Assembly: GCF_000380985.1 (NCBI RefSeq)
Contig: NZ_KB905692.1
Span: 558,001-622,000 of the forward strand
Direction of reading: 5' to 3'
Source: Proteiniphilum acetatigenes DSM 18083
GTDB taxonomy: Bacteria > Bacteroidota > Bacteroidia > Bacteroidales > Dysgonomonadaceae
DNA: 64,000 nt
The translations under genes were made by a program, and so were the position numbers. Positions 51,501-62,000 of the stretch are shown here, piece after piece. The notes under the pieces are model-generated. The model was given only the letters and a program-made list of their open reading frames with translations, did not search any database and was not told the origin of the DNA. Within the stretch, counting starts at the first letter, position 1. The number at the start of each line of letters is the position of its first letter.

Positions 51501-53216
51501 ATTATCGGTATTTTCCAATGTGCTTCCGGCGGGCATCGTAACATAAATATTAAAACGGTCCGAATCCACCTCCCTGTTTTGTCGCGTAGCTGTCGAAAGC
51601 GATAAGATCAGGGCAAGAAAAAGCAGGATGATGGCGCCGAAGATGGTCACACCGGGGTTGCGCATACATGTCTTTAACAGCACGAGGTATACCTGAGTCG
51701 GGCGTTGCGACAAGGATACTTTTTCATAAAAAACACTTTCGTCTTTCTTACTGCGCAAAACAAAATAGGTGGTCATCGGCACGAACAAAAGCGCCACGGC
51801 CAGAGAGACCAAAAGGGTAGAGATGATCGATACACCGATATGGCTTCCCATGAGTTTGAGCAAAAAATTATCCGAAAAAATAAAAGGAAGAAAAACAATT
51901 ACCGTGGTAAACGTTGCCGCCACAATCGAACGCCACACCTCTTTAGTTCCCTGCTTAACCGACTCGCCGGGCGGCATACCCGTGCCAGACAACCGGTAGA
52001 TATTTTCCAGGACTACTATACTGTTATCCAGCAACATACCTACAGCCAAAGCCATCCCGACAAGCGTAAGGCTATTGACAGAGATCCCTGCATAATAGAA
52101 GAAGTTGAAAGCGGTAAAGACTGATATCGGGATAGAAAGAACAATAAAAAATACCAACCGGACATTTTTCAGGAAGAACCAAAGCACCAGGACAGCCAGC
52201 AATCCCCCCATCAAGGCAAGATTGATGATCTGGTTGATATTATTCTCCATCGTTTCGGCCGTATTGGAGTCGACAACGATCTCCACATCCAGAATTGCCA
52301 GGCGTTCATTCAGTTCGTCAATGGTTTCTAACGTACGATGCGACAGGTCAATCAGATTTGTCTGTGCATCATTGACAAGTGAAACAGATATCGCCTCCAT
52401 GCCATTGACACGGCTAAAAGAGGTTTCTTCCTTCAAATCGAAGAATATAGTTGCCACATCTTTTAATAGAATGGGCCCAGGGGCAATCACAAGATTTTCC
52501 AGATCCGACACTTTGGTATACGATGAGTTTATGTGCACGAAATACTGGCTTTCGGTTTCTTTAACAGTACCGACAAAGACTTTTTCACGCGCGTTACTGT
52601 TCAGCAAATTGCTTATCTGGGAGGGAGTGATATTCAATGCCCTGCCCGCCTCTTTATTCAATTGTATCTCGATGGCCCGCTCACGTCCACCGAAAACCTG
52701 AACCGCGGCGATCCCGTCGATATTCTCCAGTTCGGATACCACTTCCTCGTCCACAATATTACGTACCCGATCGACTCCCCCGTACCCACGCACCTGCAGT
52801 GACATGAAAGCATTACTCATCATCGACACGTCCATTTTCTGCACACGTACGGTGAAACCATCGGGAAGTGAAGCCGATACTTCCTTCATCTTCTCTTCCA
52901 GCCTCAACGAAGTGGTCTTGAAATTCACATTGCTCTTAAAATCAATGCGTATGGATGATTGCCGGCTGCTGATCTCCGATTGTATCTTGTCAACTCCACC
53001 CACGGAGCTGATGGCTCCTTCAAGCGGGATGATTACTTCCGATTCCACATAGGCAGGATCCATATCCTGTTGTGAACTGACAGATACGAACAGCATCGGC
53101 AACTCCGCATTGGGAAGCAGCTCTACCGGTAATTGTTTATAAGACACATACCCCAACAGGGTAAATGCAATAAACAACATACTGATTGTTATTCTTCTAT
53201 TTAAAAGAAAGTCCAT
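48522..53216 (-). CDS. RND efflux pump fused in frame to a membrane linker and an ABC ATPase domain
   Basis: One uninterrupted frame of 1564 residues. Residues 1 to about 1040 are a complete RND permease: RRITISMLFIAFTLLGYVSY, ELLPNAELPMLFVSVS, TM4 text GMALAVGMLLDNSIVVLENI, and the second half with LMGFLILLGVVVNNGIILID and SRIRPILITAITTIIAMLPL. About 1040-1288 is an unusual linker with some six or seven hydrophobic segments and basic loops. About 1289-1564 is a full ABC ATPase: Walker A GPNGAGKST (1310-1318), signature FSGGMKQ (1410-1416), Walker B RILVVDEP (1429-1436) and switch His near 1466. RND pumps use proton motive force and ABC ATPases use ATP, so this joins two energy sources in one polypeptide. 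Its ATPase resembles the stand-alone one at 62921-63814. Confidence 0.93.
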   Translation of the reverse strand: MDFLLNRRITISMLFIAFTLLGYVSYKQLPVELLPNAELPMLFVSVSSQQDMDPAYVESEVIIPLEGAISSVGGVDKIQSEISSRQSSIRIDFKSNVNFKTTSLRLEEKMKEVSASLPDGFTVRVQKMDVSMMSNAFMSLQVRGYGGVDRVRNIVDEEVVSELENIDGIAAVQVFGGRERAIEIQLNKEAGRALNITPSQISNLLNSNAREKVFVGTVKETESQYFVHINSSYTKVSDLENLVIAPGPILLKDVATIFFDLKEETSFSRVNGMEAISVSLVNDAQTNLIDLSHRTLETIDELNERLAILDVEIVVDSNTAETMENNINQIINLALMGGLLAVLVLWFFLKNVRLVFFIVLSIPISVFTAFNFFYYAGISVNSLTLVGMALAVGMLLDNSIVVLENIYRLSGTGMPPGESVKQGTKEVWRSIVAATFTTVIVFLPFIFSDNFLLKLMGSHIGVSIISTLLVSLAVALLFVPMTTYFVLRSKKDESVFYEKVSLSQRPTQVYLVLLKTCMRNPGVTIFGAIILLFLALILSLSTATRQNREVDSDRFNIYVTMPAGSTLENTDNIVVVLEERLEEIPEKQDLISRVNEEEAVLTLVLQENFQKIGKRKISDIKADVQARIPNVGGAEIYVADATGGRQSDAGGLSGMVGFMSMLGIGDNQERIVIKGSDYEMMQLVGEDIQYQIDQQDYIQNSRVSFMRRQPEILLDFDQILLTSYDITRANILTGLSELNTEFSSGTTFRVGDESYDIIIRDQTPEEEEEQRRKQKTIDDLEAVQIMNTSGGLHNLQDISTINKGFGRARITRVNQDKQLEVRYSFLRSAEQSKTLLDSYRNNIDELIANYNLPAGVAVEVIHEEDQFGEFRFLILAAFLFIFMILAVVFESVTTPLVMLFSIPLAAIGSLLALIITGNSLLNANTLMGFLILLGVVVNNGIILIDYANILRKRGFRRERALMTAGLSRIRPILITAITTIIAMLPLAMGDTEYAGAIGAPFAITVIGGLAFSTLLTLVIIPTVNMGLENALEWYRTLPVKTKIIHLVLFVMGVACIYLYGDGVLYQVLYLTALTALIPGVTYFMQTSLRRAKADVVDPDQEIHIVVRSLVKIYDRSGRFVREWSSGLAIRRRLGLSGEYHSLKDFVNVSWQFILWGFGFYFTYFYIESKLWSFLLSFVMYAATLYLWRKIRAYLFYRFEGSRVVRYVNRLIFWSIPPLILFGLYTKLDNLPMILIIGVLWGAGIAIYVTSQYLYAKNINIERVKGRFAGLKRSYFRLVMNIPVIGKRRRPFKALRSVSFEIKTGMFGLLGPNGAGKSTLMRIVTGILEQSYGSIWINGLDTRVYREELQSLIGFLPQEFGTYENMTSREFLDYQAILKGLTDTKVRSERIEYVLKAVHMYERKDDKIGSFSGGMKQRIGIALILLHLPRILVVDEPTAGLDPRERIRFRNLLVELSKDRIVIFSTHIIEDISSSCNQVVVVDKGELKYFGVPEKMVDMAVGKVWQFLIDKESFEEKLDKSLVVNNIQVGDRIQVRYISVTEPYPDAVQVEANLEDAYLCLLKNI

Positions 53217-53256
53217 CCTTTTCGTTTCAATCTTATTCAGCTTCCATCAATCTCAT

Positions 53257-56200
53257 TCAAACCCTGTCTCCTCGTCTCCCCAAACTCCGCTTCATTTGTT
53301 CAAAGACGTAATATACACAGGGGATAACAACCAGACTCATCAACGTTGAAGTAACCAGTCCGCCAATCACGGCCACCGCCATTGACGAACGCATTGATGC
53401 CCCTTCCCCGAAACCAAATGTCATCGGCAACAGCACCAGTATGGTCGTAAGCGTTGTCATGATGATCGGCCGTATACGCTGTTGTCCCGCTTGCACGATC
53501 GCCTCTGTCAGTTCCATCGTTGTCTTCAACTGGTTGATGCGCGCGACCAACAGGATTGAATTGTTGATAGCTATCCCGGCCAACATGATGATACCTATCA
53601 CACCCATGATATTAAGAGGTATCCCCGTTATCAGAAAGATCATGACGGCACCCACCAGGCCAAACGGTATGGTTAATAATATCACGAACGGATAGAGTAA
53701 TGATTCGTACTGGGAAGACAAAACCATGTATACCAAAACCACGGAAAGCAATAATGCAAACAAAAGACTCTCCATCGACTCCTTACGTTTCTCCTCTTCT
53801 CCTGTTACTGTGATGGAATAATTGGAGGGAAGCTCTATATCCCGGACAGCAACGCGAATATCCTGGGCTACCCTGTCAAGTGACCTGCCTGTTTCCATAT
53901 CGGAAACTATCTTGTTGATGCGGCTTTGGTTACGACGGAATATCTCTTTCGGCGCTTGTGAGCCGGTGATGGTAGCTATTTCATTTAACCGGAATTCCTG
54001 ACTTCCGCTTCTTATCACCAGATTTCCCAATTCGCTCCTGGTGATATCCGGCACTTTGATGAGGATATCACGCATCTCCCCCCTATAATCCATTTTCCCG
54101 ACTTCCCGTCCCTGCAGTTGTTGCCCTATCTGCTGGACTACAGTGGCAACCGTAATGTTATTGATTCCCGCAATTGTACGGTTAATAGAGACGTTCAATT
54201 CAGGTGCCCCGTCTGCCATCGACGACTTAATATTATAAATACCGTCCACAGATGCCATTTCCGATAAAACTTCATCAGTGAGAAAAGCGATCTCATCCAG
54301 ATCTTCCCCTTTGACTTCCACAACAATGGGCGCTTCATCACTTCCCAGAAATTCACCCAATGAATGGTCATCCTGCTTAAACGAAAGTTCCAGACCTTCT
54401 ATGTTATCTGTCGCTTCCAGAAAACGGGAGATCACCTCTTCAGGTGATAAACGGCTCTGTTCGGATAAAATAACTTTCATCATGGCCGTATGTTCACCTT
54501 CGAATATCTCATTTGAAGACCCCTTACCGATATGGCTATATATCGTGGCCAGACTATCCTCACTTATTGTATGAAGCAGGTATTCCAGATTATTCACTAC
54601 TGCATCGGTCCGTTCCAGGCGGGTGCCTTCCGGCAGTTTGACCGATACCGTAAAATCTTTTCCTTCGGTACGGGGCAGAAACTCGGTACCGATAAATGGA
54701 AGAAGAAACAGGGAAATAACCAATATAGCTGTCGAAACACCAATCACCAACCAGCGATGTTTGAGCAAAGCCCGAAGTTGATTACTATACCCTTTGAATT
54801 GTACGGCCTTTGTCTCGGTTTTCACATTCTTCCGTCCCGAAAACCTGTCATATAACATGGGGATCACCAATAAGGCGACAAATAGTGATGACAGCAACGA
54901 AAAGGTCACGGTCCATGCCTGATCCCTGAAAAGTTCTCCCGAAGCGCCATGCAAATAGACAATCGGAATAAATACAACGATGGTTGTCAAGGTAGAGGCA
55001 ATGACAGCACCAGATATTTCAGTTGTCCCTTTGACAATCGATTCTTCACGATCCAGGCCTTGTTCCCGGTTTCGGAATATACTTTCTATCACCACGATAG
55101 CATTGTCGATAAGCATCCCTGCTCCCAAAGCCAGACCGCTCAACGTCATAATATTAAGTGTCAAACCATTGAAATACATCATATTAAACGTAGCGATGAT
55201 GGATATTGGTATGGATATGCTTACAATAAGCGTTGTACCTATCCGGCGAAGAAAGAAAAACAAGACCAATACGGCCAGTAACATACCGAAGAGAGCACTG
55301 TCTCTTACCTCCCCAATCGCTTGTTTAATAAAGGTTCCCTGATTGCTGATGACCTGGAACTCATATCCCGGCAGCGCCTGCTCAATAATACGCAACTGAT
55401 TTTCTATTAAATTGACAGCCCTGACCGTATTAAATTGTGTCTCTTTGTAGACGGAGAGGCCGATACAACGCTCCCCGTTGATCCGCACAATATTATCGGG
55501 ACGTGCATTTTCAAACTTTACGGTTGCCACTTCACCTAAAAACAAAGGCGCCCTTTCTGTATAGCCATCTGTATTTTGCGAAGCGGCTCCTGTAGTGCTT
55601 GTCTCGATAGGCTTATAACTAATGATCAGATTCTTGAAATCCGATTCGGAAGTAAACATCGATGAACTTTTCACTAAATACTGCAATCCCAATTCACTCA
55701 CTCTTCCTCCGGAGATACTCTGATTATTTGTTTCGATTTTCGAGGCAATCTCTTCCATGGTGATACCGAAAGCACTCAGTTTATAGGGATCGGTCTCTAT
55801 GGTTAACACAGGTACTTCCTGACCCGACAAAGCCACTTCGGCTACCCCTTCGAGACGAATGAGCTCGTTACGTATATAGCTATCCGCCATTTTCCGCAAC
55901 TCTGCCATATCCGTTATTGAATGGTGAGACATGGCGATCAGCATAACCGGCGCCATATTCGGATCGTGCTGCGTGATATTGACCGATTCAATATCCTGGT
56001 TCTGTGAAAACGGGGTCATGGCTTTCTGAAGATCGAGGAAAGCCTCATCCATATCTTTATTTTGCACGTATTCCACCGTTACACGGGCAGATCCTGCCCT
56101 GATAATGGAAGATACCTGCGTGACATCGCTTTGCCGGATAGCCATCGACTCCATACTTTCGATAAACATTTTCTCGATCTCTTCCGGCGGGCGCTCCCCG

Positions 56201-56355
56201 GCTTCAATCTCTACAAAGAGGCGTGGAGTATTCATATCAGGCAATAGATCCACACTTAGCCGGTCGTACGAGATCTTCCCTAACAGCAAGATCGCAAATA
56301 CGATCATACTGATGGTAACGGGATTTTTTAATGCGAATCTGACTATATTCCTCAT
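53257..56355 (-). CDS. RND-family efflux permease (AcrB-like)
   Basis: A 1032-residue inner-membrane pump of normal RND length with the duplicated layout TM1, periplasmic loop, TM2-6, TM7, loop, TM8-12. Family text: NPVTISMIVFAILLLGKISY, SVDLLPDMNTPRLFVEIEAG, TM4 LSGLALGAGMLIDNAIVVIE with the relay Asp (the neighbour is Asn, as in many non-AcrB members), VIASTLTTIVVFIPIVYLHG, and IIMLAGIAINNSILLVARIN plus RIRPIIMTTLTTILVLLPMT. It is upstream of the RND-ABC fusion by 40 bp. Two different RND pumps with one adaptor suggests a heteromeric pump like MdtBC; this is inference. Confidence 0.93.
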   Translation of the reverse strand: MRNIVRFALKNPVTISMIVFAILLLGKISYDRLSVDLLPDMNTPRLFVEIEAGERPPEEIEKMFIESMESMAIRQSDVTQVSSIIRAGSARVTVEYVQNKDMDEAFLDLQKAMTPFSQNQDIESVNITQHDPNMAPVMLIAMSHHSITDMAELRKMADSYIRNELIRLEGVAEVALSGQEVPVLTIETDPYKLSAFGITMEEIASKIETNNQSISGGRVSELGLQYLVKSSSMFTSESDFKNLIISYKPIETSTTGAASQNTDGYTERAPLFLGEVATVKFENARPDNIVRINGERCIGLSVYKETQFNTVRAVNLIENQLRIIEQALPGYEFQVISNQGTFIKQAIGEVRDSALFGMLLAVLVLFFFLRRIGTTLIVSISIPISIIATFNMMYFNGLTLNIMTLSGLALGAGMLIDNAIVVIESIFRNREQGLDREESIVKGTTEISGAVIASTLTTIVVFIPIVYLHGASGELFRDQAWTVTFSLLSSLFVALLVIPMLYDRFSGRKNVKTETKAVQFKGYSNQLRALLKHRWLVIGVSTAILVISLFLLPFIGTEFLPRTEGKDFTVSVKLPEGTRLERTDAVVNNLEYLLHTISEDSLATIYSHIGKGSSNEIFEGEHTAMMKVILSEQSRLSPEEVISRFLEATDNIEGLELSFKQDDHSLGEFLGSDEAPIVVEVKGEDLDEIAFLTDEVLSEMASVDGIYNIKSSMADGAPELNVSINRTIAGINNITVATVVQQIGQQLQGREVGKMDYRGEMRDILIKVPDITRSELGNLVIRSGSQEFRLNEIATITGSQAPKEIFRRNQSRINKIVSDMETGRSLDRVAQDIRVAVRDIELPSNYSITVTGEEEKRKESMESLLFALLLSVVLVYMVLSSQYESLLYPFVILLTIPFGLVGAVMIFLITGIPLNIMGVIGIIMLAGIAINNSILLVARINQLKTTMELTEAIVQAGQQRIRPIIMTTLTTILVLLPMTFGFGEGASMRSSMAVAVIGGLVTSTLMSLVVIPCVYYVFEQMKRSLGRRGDRV

Positions 56356-56397
56356 TTATTTTGTCATGTTAAAAATATATTTATTCTACCGGACAGG

Positions 56398-57450
56398 CTA
56401 TTTCAATACTTTGACACGGCTATTTTCACGCAGCGTCTCGTATCCCCTGATGATCAGATTATCATTTTCTTTCAGCCCCTCGATAACCTCTACGTTATCT
56501 TCATCTTCAAGCCCGGTTTGAATATCCCGTAAAATGGCCGTGTTTCTTTCCACGATATAGACATATTTTCTGTTCCTTCTTGAAAGGACAACGTCTTTCG
56601 GAATAATAATTGCGCTATCCGCCTGATCTACCACGATATCGGCTTTTACAAACATACCGGGACGCAGTTTCAACCGGTCGTTATCAATCAATATTTTCCC
56701 TTTGAATGTACGTGTTTCCGTACTGATAGCCGGTGACAATTCGCTTATCTCTCCCCGAAGCGTATCATCAGGTAAAGTATAATGGGTAATGTGTACCGGT
56801 TGATTTGATTTTACATATCCAATCGCACTTTCCGGGAGATTGATATCCATATACATACGCGTATAGGCCATCAATCCAACCATCAGACTTCCTTGCGTGA
56901 CCTGACCCTGTTGCGTGTAATGCGGCAGGGATACGATGATTCCGTCAAAGGGAGCCCTTACATTCATTTTCTCAAGATTTATGGTTGCATTTTCAAGGTC
57001 GTAACGGGCATTGGTGACTCTCACCTCGGTATTGCGCATTTCACTTAAGGTAACGCCCCCTTTTTCATGCAGCGCTTTTTGTTTGTTTTGTTCTTGTTCA
57101 GCAATTTCAAGACTCAGTTTTTTAGATTCGAGCGCGATCCCGTTTTCATACTCCTTGTTTTCAAGTCGTATGATCAGCTGCCCTTTTCTAACCGCGTCAC
57201 CCAGCTTATAAGGCCTGCCGGTGGAGGGATTCGTCTGAAGGTTGTAAAATCCGTTCATCTCGGCATTGAGTTCTACGCTATAAGTTGCCTGCGCCGTTCC
57301 CGTCGTATTGATCAACCTACTGATCGAACCTTTTTTAAGTTCCTGCACCGAGACAGGAGTTTCAATATCGCTTTGACTGCTTTGGGTCTGATTTCCACAT
57401 GCCGTAAGTAAAGCAATAACTATCACGGATAATAAGATCCTGTACTTCAT
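56398..57450 (-). CDS. RND periplasmic adaptor (membrane fusion protein) lipoprotein
   Basis: The ATG at 57450 (MKYRILLSVIVIALLTAC) gives a 350-residue lipoprotein with Cys 18; the open frame runs 13 codons further. The adaptor layout is visible: beta-barrel/lipoyl half (SISRLINTTGTAQATYSVEL, GDAVRKGQLIIRLENKEYEN), helical hairpin (LEIAEQEQNKQKALHEKGGV, NARYDLENATINLEKMNV), second lipoyl half (RAPFDGIIVSLPHYTQQGQV), beta-barrel and membrane-proximal domain (LRPGMFVKADIVVDQADSAI). It should bridge the RND pumps and the TolC-type channel and is located between them in the operon. Confidence 0.92.
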   Translation of the reverse strand: MKYRILLSVIVIALLTACGNQTQSSQSDIETPVSVQELKKGSISRLINTTGTAQATYSVELNAEMNGFYNLQTNPSTGRPYKLGDAVRKGQLIIRLENKEYENGIALESKKLSLEIAEQEQNKQKALHEKGGVTLSEMRNTEVRVTNARYDLENATINLEKMNVRAPFDGIIVSLPHYTQQGQVTQGSLMVGLMAYTRMYMDINLPESAIGYVKSNQPVHITHYTLPDDTLRGEISELSPAISTETRTFKGKILIDNDRLKLRPGMFVKADIVVDQADSAIIIPKDVVLSRRNRKYVYIVERNTAILRDIQTGLEDEDNVEVIEGLKENDNLIIRGYETLRENSRVKVLK

Positions 57451-57485
57451 ATGATTAAAATATTTATTTCCTCTTGTTAGTAAAT

Positions 57486-58988
57486 TCAATAATTAACTTC
57501 TACCAATTCCCTGACCGGTACAATGGGTTCATCCTTTTCAAAGTCATACAAAGAGAGGATCTTAAGGTTGAGCAGTTCAATTTTATAGTTGATAAGCGCC
57601 TGTGCATAAGCCATTTTCCTATTAGACAACTGGGTCTGGAACTGACTGATCTCCATCCCTGTAAGATCGCCTTCATGATACCTCGTCAAGTTAATATCGT
57701 ACGTAAGTTCTGCATTGCGTACACTTTTTTCTGCAATATCAATTTGGGTACGGAGATTTTCAAGTCTTCTCCATACTTGCCTCACATCCAGTTCGATATC
57801 GACTCGCAGATTTTCCTGCTCCAGCTTTGCTATGGTTTGCGCTATTTTTTGTGCTCTTACCCGTGCTCTTTTTTCACCCCAATCAAAGATAGGAACGGCA
57901 AGACTTACTGCTATACGCGGATTTTGGGTAGGATTCTCGTAAATATTGCCAAACCTTTCGTTGTCACCAATGATTCCTACCGATAGTGAAATATCTCCCC
58001 TGAACTCGTTCAGGCTTTTGGTCTGGATCATCTGAAGTTCTCCCAGTTCAATATCAATTTCACGCTGCCGAATTTCCATTCTTGAACTCAGGCCGCTCTG
58101 AACAGCGTGGTTCAAATCAACGGCTATAGGACTCACCTCTATTTCAGCAGTCACTGCAATGTCTTCATTCAACGGCATTCCTAAACTTTGTTTCAGCTGA
58201 TCCTTCGCGTTTTCAAGTGAAACGACACGTTCCTCAACAGCCGATTGTGCATTGGCGAGATTCAGTTCCGCCTGGTATAGCTCTTCTCTTGCCGATAAGT
58301 CGGCCTCTACCTTATTTTTGATGATCTCAAAACTCTGTTGCGTATTTTCAAGTTCTTCCTTACTGATGGCCAGGTTATTCTGAGCCATATATACGGCATA
58401 GAACTGATTGGTAATGCTTCTTTCCGTGTTTAACCGTTGCAGGGCATATCGTATGCCCGCGTTTTCATAGTCAAACTCAATCTGTTGCAATTCCATCTTT
58501 CGACGATTGTAAGTAAAAATCGGCTGTGTCAGTCGCAAATAAAGATCGTTGCTAAATGCCCTGTTACTATTATCCACACCTTCCACTGTCGATTTATTGT
58601 CCTGCCAGCCAAACGTATTGATAAGTGAAATTTCACCGTCGGTCAATAAGATTGGTTGTGATATCATGAAGGTTCCGCTTGTGTTAAGGGTTTCATTGGT
58701 ATACCACTGAGACAACCTGTTGTCAAATCTCCTTGACCTGCTGTAATTAAGAGGATTAAGATCCAATGAAAATCTGGATTTTAGTGATGCACGCTGCGCG
58801 ACAAGATTCTGTTGATACCTTTCAAGGTTGAGCTTCGATGCTTTCAGATCCGGATTATGCTCTTCCGCGATATCCAACGCCTGTTCAATGGTTAACGGTA
58901 CTTGCGCATAGGTGACTGATAACAATGATATCACCACAAAAAAGACCAGTAAGCAGGAAAGTTTTATCCTTAACCGTTTCATATCCAT
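57486..58988 (-). CDS. TolC-family outer membrane factor
   Basis: A 500-residue outer-membrane channel with a signal peptide (cleavage after VTYAQ). The two OEP repeats are clear: PLTIEQALDIAEEHNPDLKA near the start, ITNQFYAVYMAQNNLAISKE, AELNLANAQSAVEERVVSLE, then AVSLAVPIFDWGEKRARVRA and LDVRQVWRRLENLRTQIDIA. These are the long helices of TolC-type tunnels. The start lies 17 bp after the stop of the upstream ABC-permease fusion gene, so translation may be coupled. It completes the tripartite export path. Confidence 0.92.
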   Translation of the reverse strand: MDMKRLRIKLSCLLVFFVVISLLSVTYAQVPLTIEQALDIAEEHNPDLKASKLNLERYQQNLVAQRASLKSRFSLDLNPLNYSRSRRFDNRLSQWYTNETLNTSGTFMISQPILLTDGEISLINTFGWQDNKSTVEGVDNSNRAFSNDLYLRLTQPIFTYNRRKMELQQIEFDYENAGIRYALQRLNTERSITNQFYAVYMAQNNLAISKEELENTQQSFEIIKNKVEADLSAREELYQAELNLANAQSAVEERVVSLENAKDQLKQSLGMPLNEDIAVTAEIEVSPIAVDLNHAVQSGLSSRMEIRQREIDIELGELQMIQTKSLNEFRGDISLSVGIIGDNERFGNIYENPTQNPRIAVSLAVPIFDWGEKRARVRAQKIAQTIAKLEQENLRVDIELDVRQVWRRLENLRTQIDIAEKSVRNAELTYDINLTRYHEGDLTGMEISQFQTQLSNRKMAYAQALINYKIELLNLKILSLYDFEKDEPIVPVRELVEVNY

Positions 58989-59005
58989 AATTATTTATTT
59001 TTAAA

Positions 59006-62000
59006 CTATCTCCTTACAATCCTCACGGCATCGGCCGTTACGGTAGATAGCCTGGAATCATTACTCAAAACAACTTGCACCGTATCATTACTAAAAAAGT
59101 AAGTACCTAATATACTCCAGCCCTCTTCCGAGCGCTGCAAATTAATGTATGCATTTTCTTCGTCACCGTCATATCGTACTTTAAAGTGATATTCGGGATC
59201 TCCGCCGGTCCGGCCACGGCCGCGTCTGCCTCGACCTCTGCGAAGTTCATCCGGCTTGTAGATATAATAATATAAGTCGTACTGGCCGGACTCGGGAACA
59301 GGAATTTTCCATGTCGCGATCTGGCTTCCGCTCCCGCTTTTGATCACATAAGCAGAGCGGACATGCTTGCCATAATATTTATCATTCGTAGTCAATGTCC
59401 ACTGCAACGGTGGACGCCATCCCGATACACCCGAATAGCGGAACGAGTTGTCATCCACCTGATCAAGCCATTGCGGCAAAAGCCCCACGACATCTGGTAC
59501 TGACAACACGAACAGTGTCGAGTCTTCATTGTCGACAATTACCTCTCCGGGTATGTCGTGGGAAGCGTTTTCCACGACAAAATCACCTTCTTCATCTACC
59601 GGTTTATTCCGTTCACGAATGATATTGTTTACCGGAAGATCGATCACGCTGGGTAGGTTTGCCGATATCAGCGTGTTGACATTGATATTACGCGGCGGTT
59701 CGTCCCATACCGACACTAAGTTTTTCGTTTCACGCGCCTTGAGAGGTACTTTCCGCTTTGCACGCGGGTCATATATTGCACCGCCTTGTCCCCCTCCCAT
59801 ATTTATTTCCACGTTGATCACCCCATCATGATCTGAATCATTTGTAATCTGTAGCTTCACAACAAATACTTCCCTGTCACGATTCGTAATCTGGACAACT
59901 TCCGGTGTTCCGATGAGATAGACAGGAAGAGGAGTAGGATGATACCATGCCCCAAGAGAAGCACGCAGGTCCACATCAGCAATCATCCCCATGGTATCCA
60001 ACAGGCTCTCGAATCTCAGGTTGGTAAATATATTACGCTGCAAAACAGCACGTAACGAATCCCTGTATTCCTTATACCCTACATTCCGCTCTGCGTGAGC
60101 AAATAAATAATTGGCTTTCAGAGAAGTGACATTATCGAGTAAATCCCGCTGTTCTACATCGGCAAGAAGTTCTTTGAATGGTGATTTCTCCATCAGCAAG
60201 TTTGCTTTTTCATTATTGCTGATCCCGTTCATTTGCCTGATCCAATTGTTATTATCCGCTTTATCCTGCAGGTATAGTTCAATTAAGCGGTTGGCAATCG
60301 GCCACTCGGAAGAAAAAATATTGTACCTGAAATTATACAATTGCGGGAAAACAAAATAAGGATTCGGTTTCACGGAAACATTCACCGTCCCCCGGTCCTG
60401 CGACCAGTCAACATTGCTTTCCGTCCGCTCAAACAATCGTGTAAACCGGTTCAAGACACGCATAGCCGCTTCTTCATCGCTGATCTCCTGTCCGTTTCGT
60501 CTTGCCCGGTTTTTTTCATCCTGAATTCCTTTCACCACATCCGCATCATTGATCAGACTGCCTTTTTCAGGGAATAACACCATCTCGGGTTGCATCACTT
60601 CCTGTGCCTGTGTCCATGTACGCGCATAACTGTAAAACTGCACAGGAACCTCGACAAGAGAAAAGCGACTAAAGGAATAATCAAGTGAATAGGCGATTTC
60701 AATCGAGCGTCTGCGCTCTCTGATCTGTGCCGGGATCGTATCGGCGATCTGATCGAACACAGTTGAAAAATAATCATGCCCTTTCAAATACCATATACTA
60801 AAAAGTGTCTCATCCACATCAATACTTTTCTGTTCATAATCGCCGATAATAAGCGAGATGGATGGGGTCAGAAAATCAGTTTCATAAATAAAAATACTAT
60901 CGTAGGAAACTTCCGTGATCACTTTCGGCCTTTTTTCCACCAACTCCTTACCTTTGACCGCAACTGAATCCTGCCCAGCACCTCTATCCGTAATCCTTTC
61001 CCGGCCTCGATTATTTCCTACATCGCCCCCTCTGTCTGGTCTCCTTCGATTCTCTCCTCTTTCCGGTCTTCCTTCACGACTTCTACCTCCTTCACCCCAT
61101 TCACGATTTTCTCCCCGATCTGTACCTCTTTCCCTGCCCGTTCTTCCTTCTCGCCCTTCACCCCGAACCACTCCTTCTTCCTGGCTTCTTCCCGCATCGA
61201 TTCTCCCCTCCCGATTTCCTCGTTGTCTACGAAGCGAATCCCGGGCGAAGGCTCGGGTTGTATCTCTATCCCGACCAGAGATTCGGATTGAATCTCTTCG
61301 AGAGAACCTATCCCTGACAGTACGATCATCTTCTCCCGAAGCTGTCAACTCGCTGTCAGACTCTTCTGTTTTATCGGGATCGACCTCGATCCTTTTCACG
61401 ACCGGCCATTTCATGGTACCCTGAGACAACGCTTTCAAATTATCTATCGTCTTCACTTTCAAACGGAAATGACTAAAATAAGCCTGTTGCCAATCCGGGT
61501 TTTCACTACTATAAGACGTGCCGGGACGTGGATACCAATAAGTTTCAGGTGTGAAAAGCAAATAGTTTTTATCCTGAAAACTGTATTTCTTATCTATCTT
61601 GAACATTTCTCTTGCATATTCCTCCTGTAATAACCCGGCAGGAATATCCAGATAACAAAAGTCTTCATAAATAGATCCGGTATATTTCACTTTAAACCGA
61701 ACCGAATCTCCCTGCGCAATTTCACGTCCAAAATCAATCAACAGGATTTGATGATCCCGCGTAAATGACAACGCTTTATCATTTTCCGTCACTTCGCTCA
61801 CGGTCAATCCGGGATTCAGGCAAAACGTGAAAACAGCCGCTCCGTCCAATGCTACCGCACGCATCTCCACTTCCGATGAGATCGTTTGAGGGTGCTGATC
61901 CAGGCTGATATCATAATGGTCGATCACCATTTTCGGCCTGTTCACATATTGATTGTTCACTTCGGTATATAATTGACGCATTTTTGCCGCTTGGGTGATG

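Noticed and set aside
48522-56355. Loss of function of both RND pumps because AcrB-type Asp-Asp and Lys relay residues are not all present
   Set aside because: The Asp-Asn form in TM4 and Asn-Asn in TM10 are usual in many RND subfamilies, so this is not evidence of inactivity.
60915-61424. Long plus-strand frame rich in Ser, Pro, Arg and Leu opposite the ABC-permease fusion
   Set aside because: It is the complement of the Arg/Gly/Glu-rich insert; repetitive codons of the real gene keep the other strand open. No start context or family match.
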